Of a DNA stretch of 64,000 nt, positions 12,301-25,000 are shown piece by piece. How positions within the stretch are numbered: position 1 is the first letter of the stretch; every line of letters begins with the position of its first letter. Under the pieces are notes generated by a model. It saw only the letters and a list, made by a program, of their open reading frames with translations, had not been told where the DNA came from and did not search any database. A program made the position numbers and the translations under genes. The DNA comes from Anarhynchus alexandrinus (Eukaryota > Chordata > Aves > Charadriiformes > Charadriidae): the NCBI GenBank assembly GCA_008711295.1, contig VUYV01000158.1, positions 586,471 through 650,470 on the forward strand, given 5' to 3'.

Positions 12301-12789
12301 TCCCCCGCTTTCCATGGCTATTCCCCCTTTTGCACCCACCGAGGGTACCTATTGTGTCCCATATATTCTCCCACAGCCTCAGCACACGCGACGGACTGAA
12401 TTCCCACTCGGGTTTGATCCACCACGTGGAGATGAGGAGGAGCTAACCCCGGGTGGGCATCAGCGTGGCAACTGGGAGCTGGGAGAAGGTGCGTGATGTG
12501 CAGCATCGGTGCTAGTGCCCGTCGCGCCCGGGCACCAGTGCGATATACCAGCAACCGCCCAACACCTACATTTACCCCTTTTCTTCACCTGGAAACGTCA
12601 TTCACGTTGTCAAACGTCATTAACCTGCGAAAACTCGGGGTTTTTTTTCCCCTCAATTTCTGGTGCCGAGAGAAAGGCCCGTTGCTGAAGCACACGGGTA
12701 CCGCCGTGCCCTCCCCCGCCGCCGGCTCCCGGCGGGGGGAAGAGCCTCCGCCGCCCCCCCACCCTCCCCACCCCATCCCCCGTACCGGG

Positions 12790-12839
12790 NNNNNNNNNNN
12801 NNNNNNNNNNNNNNNNNNNNNNNNNNNNNNNNNNNNNNN
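12790..12839. other. Assembly gap (50 N)
   Basis: Fifty unresolved bases inside the CpG island. Open frames that cross it are artefacts. Confidence 0.99.
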
Positions 12840-12891
12840 AAAATAAAATTAAAAAATAAATTAAAAAATAAATTAAAAAATAAAAAAAAAT
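12840..12891. repeat. A/T-rich simple repeat
   Basis: Irregular repeats of the form AATTAAAAAATA directly at the right edge of the gap, flanked by very GC-rich sequence. The gap may reflect failure to resolve this tract. Confidence 0.85.
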
Positions 12892-13344
12892 CCCGGGGCT
12901 GCGGCGGCGCCGTCACATGGAAGCGCCGCTTCCCATCGCAAGGGGACGGGGATGGGGGAGGCACGGAGCCTTCGCACCCTCGACCCCCTTCTGCCCTCCA
13001 CCTCAGCCCCACCGCGGGGGGACGCGGGGGGAGCGGCAGCTCCTTCCCCCCCTTCCCACCCCCGTCACCACCCGGAGGTCTCCCCGGGACGCCCCGTCCC
13101 ACTCGGTCGTGGGTGCCGGGGGAGAGTCGCCCCCGAACGAGCCTGCGAGGAGGCTCTGGCTGTGGAGCACTGGGCTTCAGGGCGCGCTGGCTGCTTCAAG
13201 CGGTGGCTGCAGAGCCGGGTGACAGTCTGCAGCTCCGCCTGAAGGGTTTCCTACCCGGCTACTTCGAAACGACAATGGCAGTTCAGCCCGGACATCCTAC
13301 AGGATGGGAGATGGGATGTAAAACAGCTGCGGGTAGTGGATTAG

Positions 13345-13789
13345 AGCCACGAGGATGATCCGAGGGCTGGAGCACCTCTCCTATGAGGAGAGGCTGAAAG
13401 AGTTGGGGCTGTTCAGCCTGGAGAAAAGGCTCCGGGGAGATCTTATTGCAGCCTTCCAGTACCTAAAGGGGGCCTATAGGAGAGCTGGGGAAGGACTTTT
13501 TACAAGGGCATGTAGTGATAGGACGAGGGGGAATGGCTTCAAACTGGAAGAGGGTAGATTTAGAATAAACATTAGGAAGAAATATTTCACTCTGAGGGTG
13601 GTAAGGCACTGGAACAGGTTGCCCAGAGAAGCTGTGGAGGCCCCATCCCTGGAGGTGTTCAAGGCCAGGCTGGACGTGGCCTTGGGCAGCCCGGTCTAGT
13701 TAGAGGTGTCCCTGCCTATGGCAGGGGGGTTGGAACTCGATGATCTTCAAGGTCCTTTCCAACTTAAACCATTCTATGATTCTATGATT
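13345..13789 (+). mobile_element. CR1 LINE, 5'-truncated copy with ORF2 C-terminus
   Basis: An open frame from 13355 to 13699 encodes the CR1 ORF2 C-terminus, with [20 protein letters not shown], a [11 protein letters not shown] motif and a final LEVFKARLD block. The standard 3' UTR follows (ATGATCTTCAAGGTCCTTTC) and then attctatg repeats. The frame is nearly intact, so this copy is fairly young. It is inserted against the right flank of the CpG island. Confidence 0.93.
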
Positions 13790-15940
13790 TTCAGTATTTG
13801 CGCGACTTCCCACGCGGACTCTGTCACTCCGGCTCTGGTACCCGTGCCCTGCTTGGAAGACAGGGACGTGCCTCCAGTCAAGTCATGTGTACATTGATGA
13901 TGGAAACTTTCAGACGGCGGCATTGGCCACTGAGTTGAGAATGTGTGATGGTTTTGCGAAGGAAATAATCTCTTTAAAAAGCTTAGGAGAACTGGGTGTC
14001 ACACTGACTTGGGGTGTAATTAAATAGAAGGCAGCTAGACCATGCTATTATGGCTAAATTAAGCGGAGGAAACCTGAAACGTAATACCCTTATGTTGCAC
14101 TGTCGTTCACCCTATGGCAGATAGGATGGAGGTCATATTTAGACTGATAAGAACTATAGGTACCACTTTTTAAGTTCAGAAAAGGATGAATCTGACCTGT
14201 TTAAGACAGGTGATGGAATTTCATTGATTTGATTTGATTTGATATGGAACAAGAAATTGAGGAATAACAGTGATTTGCAAATGACAAGGAGAGGAACCTG
14301 AAATCTAGTTTCCCAGGTGAACACCAGAAAAAATGTATCTATGATTAGAGTCAACTTCTTAAGAATGGAAAGGCTTCTGAAAGAGAATTTGGAGTTTGTC
14401 TCTTCCAGGATATGGTATACGGATTCAGGACTGAAACAGGTCCTGAAGGGAGGCAGAATTGTTCACCAACTTAAGTTCACAGTGTGACACTGTTTTTAGA
14501 AGGATTCACTCAAACTTGAAAATGTTCAGAGGACTAAGTGAGCATACTCAGTAACACTGTGAAGGGGATTTGCAATGATTGTCCAGTAGGATTTGTTCCC
14601 AAAGGGGACTCTTCAACTGCAAGATGCCCTCCGAACTTTTGAGAGTCTTGATTCAGCTGACACAAGCAGATTGGCTTGCCACCTGCTCTTCAGAAGTTGC
14701 AGAGGATAGCAAGCAGTGCTCCAATCTGAGCATCTCCTCTTACTCATCCCAGTTGCAGCCCTTGTGTGGCTCCCATGAAATAAGATACATGGCTGCAGTA
14801 CATTTCTTCTCGTACATACGTTGTGCTGTAGGTGTGGTTCAGGGGAAGTAGTCACAAACCTGCAAAGAAGCATCCGCCAGTGGATGCTTTTCTGCTGGCT
14901 TCTGCTTTTTTTTCAAGGCAGACTTGTTGAATAAGAGCTTTTCTCGTGAGGGAATACATTTAGGAAAAACTTGATATTCCTTGCCTGGCTTGAAGCAGCA
15001 TAATCACTGGAAAAGTGTTTTTGCTCGTAGAGAGGTGAATAGAATGCAGATATAAAGTCTTCAAGTGGCAAAAGTACATTTAGATGATCAGTGCAGATGA
15101 TAGAAAAAGGATTGTACGTAACACTTACCAGCCAACACCAAAGGTAACTGAAATAAAGTATTTTGGTTTGTTTGCATGTGTTTTGTTTCCTTGTATTTGC
15201 ATGACGGTATACTATTGTGCAAAGAATCCAGATAGAAATGAAAGAACTAAAACTGCAATTGAAGAATAGAACTATAATGAAATAAAAGTCATGATAACAT
15301 GGATATTGAAAAATGCGTTTGAGTATTGTATAGCATTGTATGATAAAAAAGAATTGCATTTCTACCTTTGCTTTTCCTTCTCTTTTATTTCTTTAGAGTC
15401 ATCTTGAAGAAGAGTGGTATGAGGCTTTTTCAGAATATTTTTAGGAATCTGGTATGGGCCTTCAGCAGCAGATTTGGATAGGAAGGGAGATTTCTAATGA
15501 TGGATAAAACTACTCTGAGGAATTCATGTCATTACATGAAATCCGAAATTAGGTATTTGAATCTCAGGGAGTGGGAAAAAATATGAGAGAGATACAAAAT
15601 TTCAACAGTCTGGAATTTTCAGATGAAATAATAGGCCAAAATTTTAGAAAGAAGGTTCCAAAATAATTGTACAAATACCAGTGTACAATGTGTGTATTAT
15701 CGTGAATATAAAGATTCTACGAGAAATGAAGCAAAAGGAACTAATTGGTATAATAAACTGTGTCTTGTGAATCAGGAGTGTGTGTTAAACGGGAGAAAAA
15801 AAAATCAAGATTTTCTATCTTCAGATAAAAACAAAAGCAGCAAACAATGAAGGTGAGATAGAAATAAAAAAAATTAAGAGGTCTGAAAAAGTACTTTGCT
15901 CTAATTTGGAATAAAGGCAATGAGATGGAGCATTGGCAGA
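13790..15940. other. Non-coding stretch
   Basis: AT-rich sequence with a short ATTTG repeat near 14221-14241. The 148-codon minus frame at 14913-15359 has low-complexity hydrophobic composition and no family resemblance. I see no gene. Confidence 0.55.
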
Positions 15941-15949
15941 TTGATAATA

Positions 15950-16680
15950 AAGATGAAGGAGCAGAAATTAGAAAGTTGGAATGAAAAATCAAGGTTCAGA
16001 AATTGTAAGGCTAGAACCAGTTAGTTTTCTCAATCTATACAAGAACAATGTCTAGCAGATATAATTGCAGGCCCAGTACTAAAGGGTTTTTAGTAGCTTC
16101 ATGAAGTTAAGAATACCAGATAAGTGAAGAATAGCAAATTTAGCACCTGTATTTGAGAAAGTAAGAACAATTAGGAGTCTTCTGTATTTGGCACTGCACA
16201 GTGTGTTCCAGACCAATATGTGTTAAGAAAATCGTAGTTCAAGATGTGGAGAAATGGTAAACTCGTGTTTCTAATTGTAAATCCTGCCAGGCAATCCTGC
16301 CAATGGGATGAAGCTACGGAATGGGTAAGTATAACCTTAGGGTTTATCTTACAAGAATTCCTGGTAGGATTAGTGAAGCGTTACAGCCAGCGCAGAAGGC
16401 ATTACTGAGATCTTCTTTGAAATATTGTATTTAATTCTATTTCCTTCTTGCTTATACAGATTAATTTAGATTGAAACAAGAACAGAAAAGAGTCCAAAGG
16501 ATGACAGAGATGCAGAAGCTTGTTTTAGGAGAATAAGACAGAGGTATGTGGCTTTTTTTTTAACCTAGCAAAATGAAATTTCAAACGAGATATAACTGTT
16601 GCTGTTAAATAATTTTAAGGGTAAGAAGGGAGAAAAATAATTCAGATAAAGGTCAGTCAAAGCACAGAATAAATGAGTGT
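15950..16680 (+). mobile_element. Possible old CR1/L3 remnant
   Basis: The sequence has the purine-rich plus-strand texture of decayed CR1/L3 ORF2, including GAACAGAAAAGAGTCCAAAG GATGACAGAG (as two adjoining phrases) and a following stretch like the usual ORF2 C-terminus. It is too decayed to translate. Confidence 0.35.
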
Positions 16681-16904
16681 TAATGGCCAGTCTATAACTT
16701 CAGCATGTTTTATTTTCAGATAGGATTTCTAGCCAGAAAAAAAAAAGGTTCTGAATCTGTTTACGAGAGAAGTAATAGAGTTTCTACTGCTATTTGGAAG
16801 TTGAAGTAAATAGCTTGTAGAAAGTTGGTGGTGCTGCTTGCACGACGCTGCAGGTGAGTTGCGCTCAGACCTGTCTTCCTTTCACCAAGGAGACTTCCAT
16901 CAGA

Positions 16905-17952
16905 ATGTGGAATGATTGATCCAGTTGGCAGTCGGTCACAAGTGGTGTTCCCCAGGGCTCAGTATCGGGGCCAGTTCTGTTATTAAAGAGAATTTTATCA
17001 ATGTTTTATCAATATCAATCTTTATCAATGATCTAGACAAAGGGATTGAGCACACCCTCAGTAAGTTCGCAGATGACACCAAGTTGGATGGGAGTGTTGA
17101 TCTGCTTGAGGGTAGGAGGGCTCTACAGAGGGACCTGGACAGGCTGGATCGATGGGCCAAGGCCAATAGTATGAGATTCAATAAGGCCAAGTGATGGGTC
17201 CTGCGCCTGGGTCACAACAACCCCATGCAGTGCGACAGATCTGAGGAAGAGTGGCTGGAAAGCTGCCCAGCGGAAAAGGACCTGGGGGTGTTGGTTGACA
17301 GCCAGCTGAATATGAGCCAGCAGTGTGCCCAGGTGGCCAAGAAGGCCAATAGCATCCTGGCTTGTATCAGAAATAGTGTCACCAGCAGAACTAGGCAAGT
17401 GATCGTCCCCCTGTACTGGGCACTAGTGAGGTCCCACCTCGAGTACTGTGTTCAGTTTTGGGCCCCTCACTACAAGAAAGACATTGAGGTGCTGGAGCAT
17501 GTCCAGAGAAGGACAACAAAGCTGGTGAGGGGTCTAGAGCACAAGTCTTATGAGGAGTGGCTGAGGGAACTGGGGTTGTTTAGCCTGGAGAAAAGGAGGC
17601 TGAGGAGAGGCCTTATTGCTCTCTACAGCTACCTGAAAGGAGGTTGTAGCGAGATGGGGGTTGGTCTCTTCTCCCAAGTAACAAGTGATAGGACCAAAGG
17701 AAATGGTCTCAAGTTGCACCAGAGGAGGTTTAGATTGGATATTAGGAAAAATTTCTTCATCAAAAGGGTTGTCAAGCATTGGAACAGGCTGCCCGGGGTG
17801 GAGTCGCCATCCCTGGAGGTATTTAAAAGACGTGTATATGTGGTGCTTAGGGACATGGTTTAGTGGTGGGCTTGGCAGTGTTAGGTTTACAGTTAGACTC
17901 AATGATCTTAAAAGTCTTTTCCAACCTAAATGATTCTATGCTTCTATGCTTC
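16905..17952 (+). mobile_element. CR1 LINE, truncated copy with reverse transcriptase C-terminal half
   Basis: Two adjoining frames (16916-17194 and 17225-17863) encode the second half of CR1 ORF2. They include a [21 protein letters not shown] block holding the F-ADD form of the reverse transcriptase catalytic motif, an [18 protein letters not shown] block and the terminal [11 protein letters not shown] stop separates the frames, and a local TTATCAAT expansion at 16995-17030 disrupts the first. The 3' UTR (GATCTTAAAAGTCTTTTCC) and an attctatg-like tail end near 17952. It is not capable of moving itself. Confidence 0.93.
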
Positions 17953-20900
17953 ATGTAAAGTGACCATTTGCATTTGGTGGCAGGGAAGTTTCTTACCTAA
18001 AATAAACTGATTACTTGGTACTGGTTCAAAAAAAGTACCTCAGTCTTGCCTCCTGTCTCTTAATACTTATTTGTGCATAAAAACCAAGACCTAGACAGGA
18101 TTAGCAAGTGCTACTGACCCCATCCTGGAGCAAGTGGTGGCCTTCATGGATCCTTAGGACTGGATCTTATTTCAGCCAGTGATGTTGTAGAGTGATGGGA
18201 AGAGATGACTCTCTTGGAGGCCTCAAGTCTCAACAAGCTGAACTTGAACCCATTTTTTTTTTCCTTCAGAATTTATATTCTAGAGATATCAATCACCGAT
18301 GCTAAAATGTGGGAATCAGGATGGTACCAAAGCTGTGGGATTGTTTGCAGGCAGGCTTGGAAGCGGTAGAGGTGGGAGGAGAGACAAAGAGTAATTATTT
18401 TTTATTTTCTAGGAGAGGACTTCACTGATGAAGATGAAGAAAAAGGAGCAGATAAAGAAAAGGATACTGCTTTTTCCTTAGATCCTCAGGGAAACATCCC
18501 CCAATAACATTCTTGGAAAGCTGTTAGATGGATTGAATTTGCTGGCTGTAGATGGTGTGAGAAGCTATATTGCCCAGGCAGGGGACACTACGTGTGAAAG
18601 CTTATTCTTTTTGCCTATGTAAAATGGGCAGAGTCAAACCGAACGCTGCCGAGGCTGAGGGCTCAGCCTTAGCCCGTTCTTGCAAATATTGTTGCTGACC
18701 TGGAGGAAAACAGAAAATCACTTGACATTAAGAGTTGAGGTCTAAAAACTAACTCAGTTCATTTGCCCTGAAGCAGAAGGGCAGAGAGTACTTAGTCCTG
18801 GCTCCAGAAAGAGCACTTTCGTCCAGATGCAATATTCTGTGTAAGCCATCCCTCTTTCATGCGCGAGATCATGGGAGCCAAGCCTGCTTTGCCACTCAAG
18901 TGTCCCCATTTCTTTTTCATATCCTCAATCTCATTATTCTTCCCTTTCACAGCTGTCAGTGTAGGCCAGCTGGCTCTAGATCCAGGGTCTAACTACTGGC
19001 AGGAACAGTGGTTCTCAGCCCGCAAGGCTGGAGACCTTCTAACCACTGCAGCTGGAGTTTCCTACTTGACGGAAGTGTCACCCTTCAATATACAATAGGT
19101 TTTCATCCTGCCTTCTTCTCATGCATTCTTTGTTAATGGTTTTCAGCAGATCATTTTCTGGTAGCAGACATGTGACAAGTCATCAGGAATTTTGGGTCTC
19201 TTCCAATTTATAAAGAAACATGGTCCCTAGCAGGTACTGTTCTCTCTCTTTTCCCTATACCTTAGTATTTTGGGTGTCCTCTGCATTCTTATCCAATATA
19301 TCTCTACTCTACTGATTTTCATATCATTTTCCTTCCTTCTGTGTCTGTCTTATCTAATCTAAGTCTGCGTTATTCTTACTCCCTTTTTTTTTCCCCCCAG
19401 CACTAATTCTTAGGCTGAGATTCTCTCTCTCCTTTCCACATCTCTCTCTTTCTGTTGTCGACATTAACCCATCCCGCTTGAACAACCCCTGCCTTGTCTC
19501 CATCACTGTGGTTCCTAGTTTCTTTGCCCAGTTTATCACAGTGTCACTAATGAAATCTTCCCTCTCTGATTAGGTGCACCTTTCCCAACATCCTTTCCTT
19601 GACCCAAAACTCTATTGCCTCTCCCCAGCATCATTATCTGGAAACGCCACTGTCCATTCCCAGCTCTTTTACACACAAAGGCTCCTTTTAAGAAAAGACT
19701 GCTCCCCAGCCTTCTTACCCACCTTTATATCTGTAAAACCCCACTGATGTTTCACAACCCCCACCCTTTCTTCCCGCAACCTCCACTAGTCCCTTGCACT
19801 TCTCTCTTCCTCCAGTCTCCTGGAATTCAGCAGTTGCCATAAAATTTCATTGCCCGCACTGATAGCTATTTTTGTGCCTACAGGTAGGGGAAATAGAATT
19901 TGTTCTGCTTAGTTGAAGTTTGATTATTGCAAGAAATTATAGTGTATAGAGAGGACAGAGTCTTTGCAGATATTTAGATATTAAAAGGTGACACTCTCTT
20001 TGAACATAAGCACACTGCATTTTTTAAGTTTCATAGTAGGTCAGCCTAGATGCAGGTCAGAAATCTATCTGGTGATTTCCCTCCATTCACTCCAGCTTCA
20101 CAGTGGTCTGTTTAGCCTTCATGTCAATGGCTAAAAGCTCAATAAGCGGTTGGTAATGTCAACCAAGAGTTGTGTATAACTCATAGGATAGAAATACTTC
20201 AGTTTTGCCTTTAGACCATGACAATCCTGTCCCAACCTGCTGTCAGAAAGTTCAAAAAGGGAGGAAAAAATATACATCCCAAATACACACAGAGGTTCAG
20301 AAACGTTTGCAGTAGTTACACGCTGTTTTCTGGGTTGCAACACTCGTGTGGTACCTCAGCAAAACCACACATACATAGTTTCTGTGATAACTCAGCGTCA
20401 TTCTGGGCAGAAGGAACCAAGCCCAGTGCTGGTGTGAGCAGTCAAAATACTAGTGATGACCATAAGTGTACATCTTTTAGCAGGACTGAAGTGCATTTAA
20501 TGTACTTGCCCTGTGGTGATGTTACTGACAGACATGTATGCAAATTACATATCTATTAACTATCATGTGCACCTGAATATGTGGTTATTTTCTAACTCAT
20601 GTACCTATAGACACAGTAAAATAAGGCCTTATCTCATTAGATGCTCTCATTTATGTGGGGTTGTACAGCTCGTACCGTGGCTGGACTACAGTCAGGACTG
20701 AGGTCTCCACTTCAGAGCAGTCTAATTGATGGTCCCGTTGCTCCTGAACGATTTTCCACCACTTCAAGCATTATAAACTGTATTCACCATCAAATCCCAA
20801 AATAAACATTGTAATGTAATTCAGGTCCTGATTGTCAAGAGGTTAGGCGGCCTTGCTCTAGTTATTACTTCAGTTAAATACTGTAATAATAGCATTCTTC

Positions 20901-21955
20901 CTATTGCAAGCAGTTGAGTGGGTGTATATGTAGCAATTGCCTAAGTGGGTAGAATTTGCACAGATGAAAATGAAGTAGATGAGCTGTAATATCAAGTGTG
21001 GGTGACATGCCTCCTTTATACACCCTTTCAGCTTGCCCACGCAGGATGTACACACCAAACAAGGGCAGCCTTCTGGAAGGCTGAAGGGTCATAAAACTTT
21101 ACAGGAGTATGGGTTTTGCTGAATGGATCTGTCTAGGATGCCTGATGCTTCAGGAATTTAAGAGGAAAAAGTGCTTAACGACATTCTTTGGTTTTGTGGA
21201 GGTTTTTTTCCTAACATCTTCTCATGTACTGTCAAGTAATTTTCATTTGAACATTTATGAAACTGTAACTTCAGATACTCTGCCTGAAATGAAAATTTCG
21301 TAAATGTTTTCTTCTGCATCATTAAGAAAAGGCTATACGAATTACAATCTTGATCAAACCACAGCAGATAGAAAAGGTTAAAGCCTGACTGAGGTTTTTG
21401 AGACTCTGAACAACTTCTTTTCAACTTCTGTTCATAGAGAACACACTTCTTTTCATAGGGGAATATGTTTAAAGACAAATATTGTAACTTCCCTTCAGAT
21501 TGCAAGAATGTTTCATTCTTAAATAAAACCAGAAAAAAACAGCCATAAAAGTGACAAACCTCATTTGTAGGTTGATGAGAAGTCAGAAGCTGTAGTCAAG
21601 TTTCTTACTCAGGCGTTTTTTCTTATGATATAAAGTACAACAGATTAATGCCTGCATAACATGCTTGGTCCAGCGTCACTAAGACATTTGAACCATTTGT
21701 TCAGTAAGCAACCCTTTCACACAGATAATGGCAAAACATTCGGATTATTTTATATTTTCATATATTTGAGACCAGGGTTTGCTATCACGGTAGGCCAGAC
21801 TTTTCTGTCTCTAAAAGCCAAGAACTGCATTCAACCCTACCTGATAGAATTAACTGTAGACGCACAGTGACAATGATTTCTGGTATCACTCCATAGACAA
21901 AAATGTTGCCCAATCCTTCTATTCAAGGAAGTAGAGGAGAAACCCTCTACAGCCA
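17953..21955. other. Non-coding stretch
   Basis: No gene or clear repeat family seen. A pyrimidine-rich region runs from about 19.2 to 19.8 kb. Confidence 0.55.
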
Positions 21956-21959
21956 GAAC

Positions 21960-22055
21960 AGAGAATCATAAGGAAAGGACTGGAAAGGATCAGGACACCT
22001 CAAGAGGTGATCAGGTCCATCTCCTTGCTTAAGGCAGTGCCTCCTATGTCTGTGT
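21960..22055 (-). mobile_element. Degraded CR1 3' fragment
   Basis: AGAATCATAAGGAAAGGACTGG and CAAGAGGTGATCAGGTCCATC are recognisable as the reverse complement of a CR1 3' end (agaatcatag...ggtcatctagtcca) with many substitutions. Confidence 0.55.
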
Positions 22056-22059
22056 CTTC

Positions 22060-25000
22060 ATAGATGTTTGTCTATATTAGTCTAAAAAAATCTATCAATA
22101 GAGATTACCCCACAAGACTATTATTATTATGTTGTTATGAGTTTTCTGTAAAGCAAACAGACATTTCAGAAGATAGAGGATTGGTCTGTTGGGAGGGATT
22201 GAAAGATGATGAATTAAAGCACTTTAATGTTCCATTAAAATTAGCAGTAACCACAGATACGCATCCATTTTCTTTCTTTCAATTTTAGATATTCAATTCC
22301 TGGTGCACGAAAAAAACATAGGATCTCTTCAGGAGAATGTAAAATGAAGTCATCTGTGCAACAAAACAACAATAAATCATGATTTCAAGTAATTTTGCAA
22401 GAGCAATGCTATTAAGTGAAAGGAACCTGAAAAATGGGGAAAAAAATAAGCTTCTATTTTAATAATAAGAAAGTTAATCCAAATCATCATACTTTCTTAA
22501 TTAGACTGCTTTAAATCATCTTTCTTCCCTGCATGTCTTTCAATCCCCTTTTCCTTTCAGAAAAAGTGCCAAAGTGCTTCTTGAACTTAGTTCTTTTTTT
22601 TCTAGATTTTCAGTGATCAGCCACACTTGTACCTGACCAAACTAGGATTTTTCAAGACCTTGCTGACTAGTAAGGAATTAAATTGCTGATTTACACAACA
22701 GTGACTTTATTCTATCTTAGATTTACTTGTATCTAAGGTTACATTTATAGCTGCAATCGCTACTAATTAAAACTTTTTTTAAAAAAATTAACTCATTATG
22801 TTTATTAAATAGAGCCATCCATGAAGGAAAAAGTACAATCTGTTGCATAGGCATGTTTCAGAATAGAATCTGAATTTAGTAGACATGCTGCAATGTGTTA
22901 AACTGCATTCATTTTACTTCATTCACTGCGCCACAGATCTTTCTAATAACACTGCCAATTCAACAGAGCAATATCCTTGGTTCTCATCCACATTTGAGCT
23001 GATTTTATACTGCTTGAGCAGTGTGAGGGCACCTGAAAAGCTGCTTACTATTCCTATATCTCTAGGGCTTTTTCACAGTTTTAGAGACAGTGCATTTTTA
23101 AAATATGTATTGTATTTTCACACAGACTCCTTCCCATGCCCACCATGTGAGTGTGCCTATGCTCAGCCACCTGGGATCAAATAACTTGAATCACAAAAAT
23201 TGTCCTTTTTCTCATATTTTCTTCTGAGAATATTCTGTAATAAGTACTGTTTCCACCTGTTTGAGGATTGAACTATTTTCCTTTTCCTGCCTTGACAACT
23301 AGAGTTCTTTTCCAGAGTTCATGAAGTGATTTCCTGGAAGGTATTTCTGGATAAGGAGTCCGAGCCACAGAACAGTCTATTCAAGTTAGTGACCAGCAGG
23401 AGCTAAGATGGTGTTTCCAGTTGAGGATGCTAGCCTTGAATGGACAAAGCACTCTGATGTAGTTCTGCTGCTTTTGTCCCTGGTTACTGGAAGATAGATA
23501 GGACATAACAAGTACTGGCCAGAGACATTCTCATCACCAATTGCCAGCTTTGCCTTTGAGAAAATTATGGAATCTTGGTCAATCCAATATGTTCTTGCAT
23601 GTTATGATTATAATCATACTTGATAATTTAGCATGCATATTCACAGAGATTTTATTCTGGATGAAACAGAAAGAAGAATTAAGTGAGTGGTTTTCATATG
23701 AAATTTCACTGTCTTTTTCAGTGAGAAATCCCAAGAGTTTGCCTTTTTCTTTCCAAATTACTAGCACAGAGCTCAATGGTGCTCTTCCATCTCAACCCAC
23801 TGATGCTTGACAAATGGGGGGCTCAAATAGCTGCCCATCTGCATTTGTAGAATGCTTGTTCTTTCTTTGTGAAAGAAGTGCTCGCTAACTATAAAAATGG
23901 ATCCATGAAACTTATTTGAAAAAATACACCAGCTTATCAGCCTAATGTGTTCTTGGACCTTTCTATCTGCTCTATGTTTTTTTAATCATCCTGAACTCTT
24001 GGTTAGAATTGAAGGAGTCTACCATTTTTTTAGGTCAGTCGAGAACTATATCATCTGGTAGCTCATCTGGTAGTTAACTTGGGCCACTACACGGCATTCC
24101 TATATTTCAGTATTCCCACAAATATATATATTTCAACATTTTCATATCTAATTATACACAACTTTTGTAAGGGATTGGCCAAAGTGTTCCCACCTATAAG
24201 AGACTGTCACTTAGTAAGGCCTGATGTCAGTATTCACAGCCTTCCTGGGTCCACCTCTTGAGCCCCAGGAAATGTATTCATCATTACATGTATTCAGGAT
24301 GGTGTTTTCCCCAATGGTAACAGCTGCCATGAGGTTGGAAGAGATCAAGACCAGCATGGCTGCTTCTTCAAACATAGTATCCCTTTTTGGTTGGGTACCT
24401 CTGAGACAAATTTTTCCCAGATGTTAAAATTTAATCAGAGAAATAAATTACCTGTTCTCTTTCCTAAACCTTGCAGCTCTGAGGCTGAGGTGTACGCTGC
24501 AGATATCCAGAAAGCCATCGCTTTTTACCTCCTCAACGCTACTTTTTTCAGATGGCCTGGGAAGCGGATCACATTAGCAGCCAAGAGGTACAGTCATCTC
24601 TGCACCAAGAAAGCGTAACTGCGGACCAGATTGCATCGAGGCTTGTTATGACACTGCTAAGGTGGATGGAAGCGTCCTCTGTCATCACATCCCACGCCAC
24701 CAGAGTTCAAGCTGTATCTGTGGCCTCAGTGTACTGAGGATGTGTACTGCCATTCTCACGTTGCCCACGTCCCATCTGTAACTGCATCCGTACTGCTTCT
24801 GACCACTCTGCCACTACTAAGCCCTCCAGAAGGACTTCCACTAGTGATAAGGGCTTCCACATTTCTTATTTGCCTCAGGGATTATAAAACCCATCGCTCA
24901 GTAAGTGTGAACAGCTCCTGAAGGTCTCCCATGAAGTTAACATGCATATAAACAGACACTTGAAAGTAAAAGAGAGACTTCCCCCAGCTGCAGTGCTTTG

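Larger units (their letters stand above)
12330..13340 (-). promoter_or_regulatory. CpG island, candidate promoter of the TMEM68-family gene
   Basis: About 1 kb of GC- and CpG-rich sequence in an otherwise AT-rich region, lying 5 kb upstream of the first coding exon on the minus strand. Minus-strand TTTCCAG followed by GTGAAG (donor near 12588) could end a non-coding first exon. Two identical copies of AAACGTCATT (12593-12602 and 12612-12621, reverse TGACGT) look like CREB/ATF sites. There is no TATA box I would trust. A 50-base N gap and an A/T-rich simple repeat interrupt the island. Confidence 0.5.

Noticed and set aside
12663..13358. 231-codon plus frame through the CpG island
   Set aside because: It crosses 50 N and low-complexity GC sequence with a simple repeat; open in several phases, as expected of CpG-rich DNA.
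13355..13699. 114-codon open frame as a host gene
   Set aside because: It is the CR1 ORF2 C-terminus followed by the CR1 tail.
14913..15359. 148-codon minus frame
   Set aside because: Hydrophobic AT-rich composition, no splice context, no family resemblance and no support from the other features.
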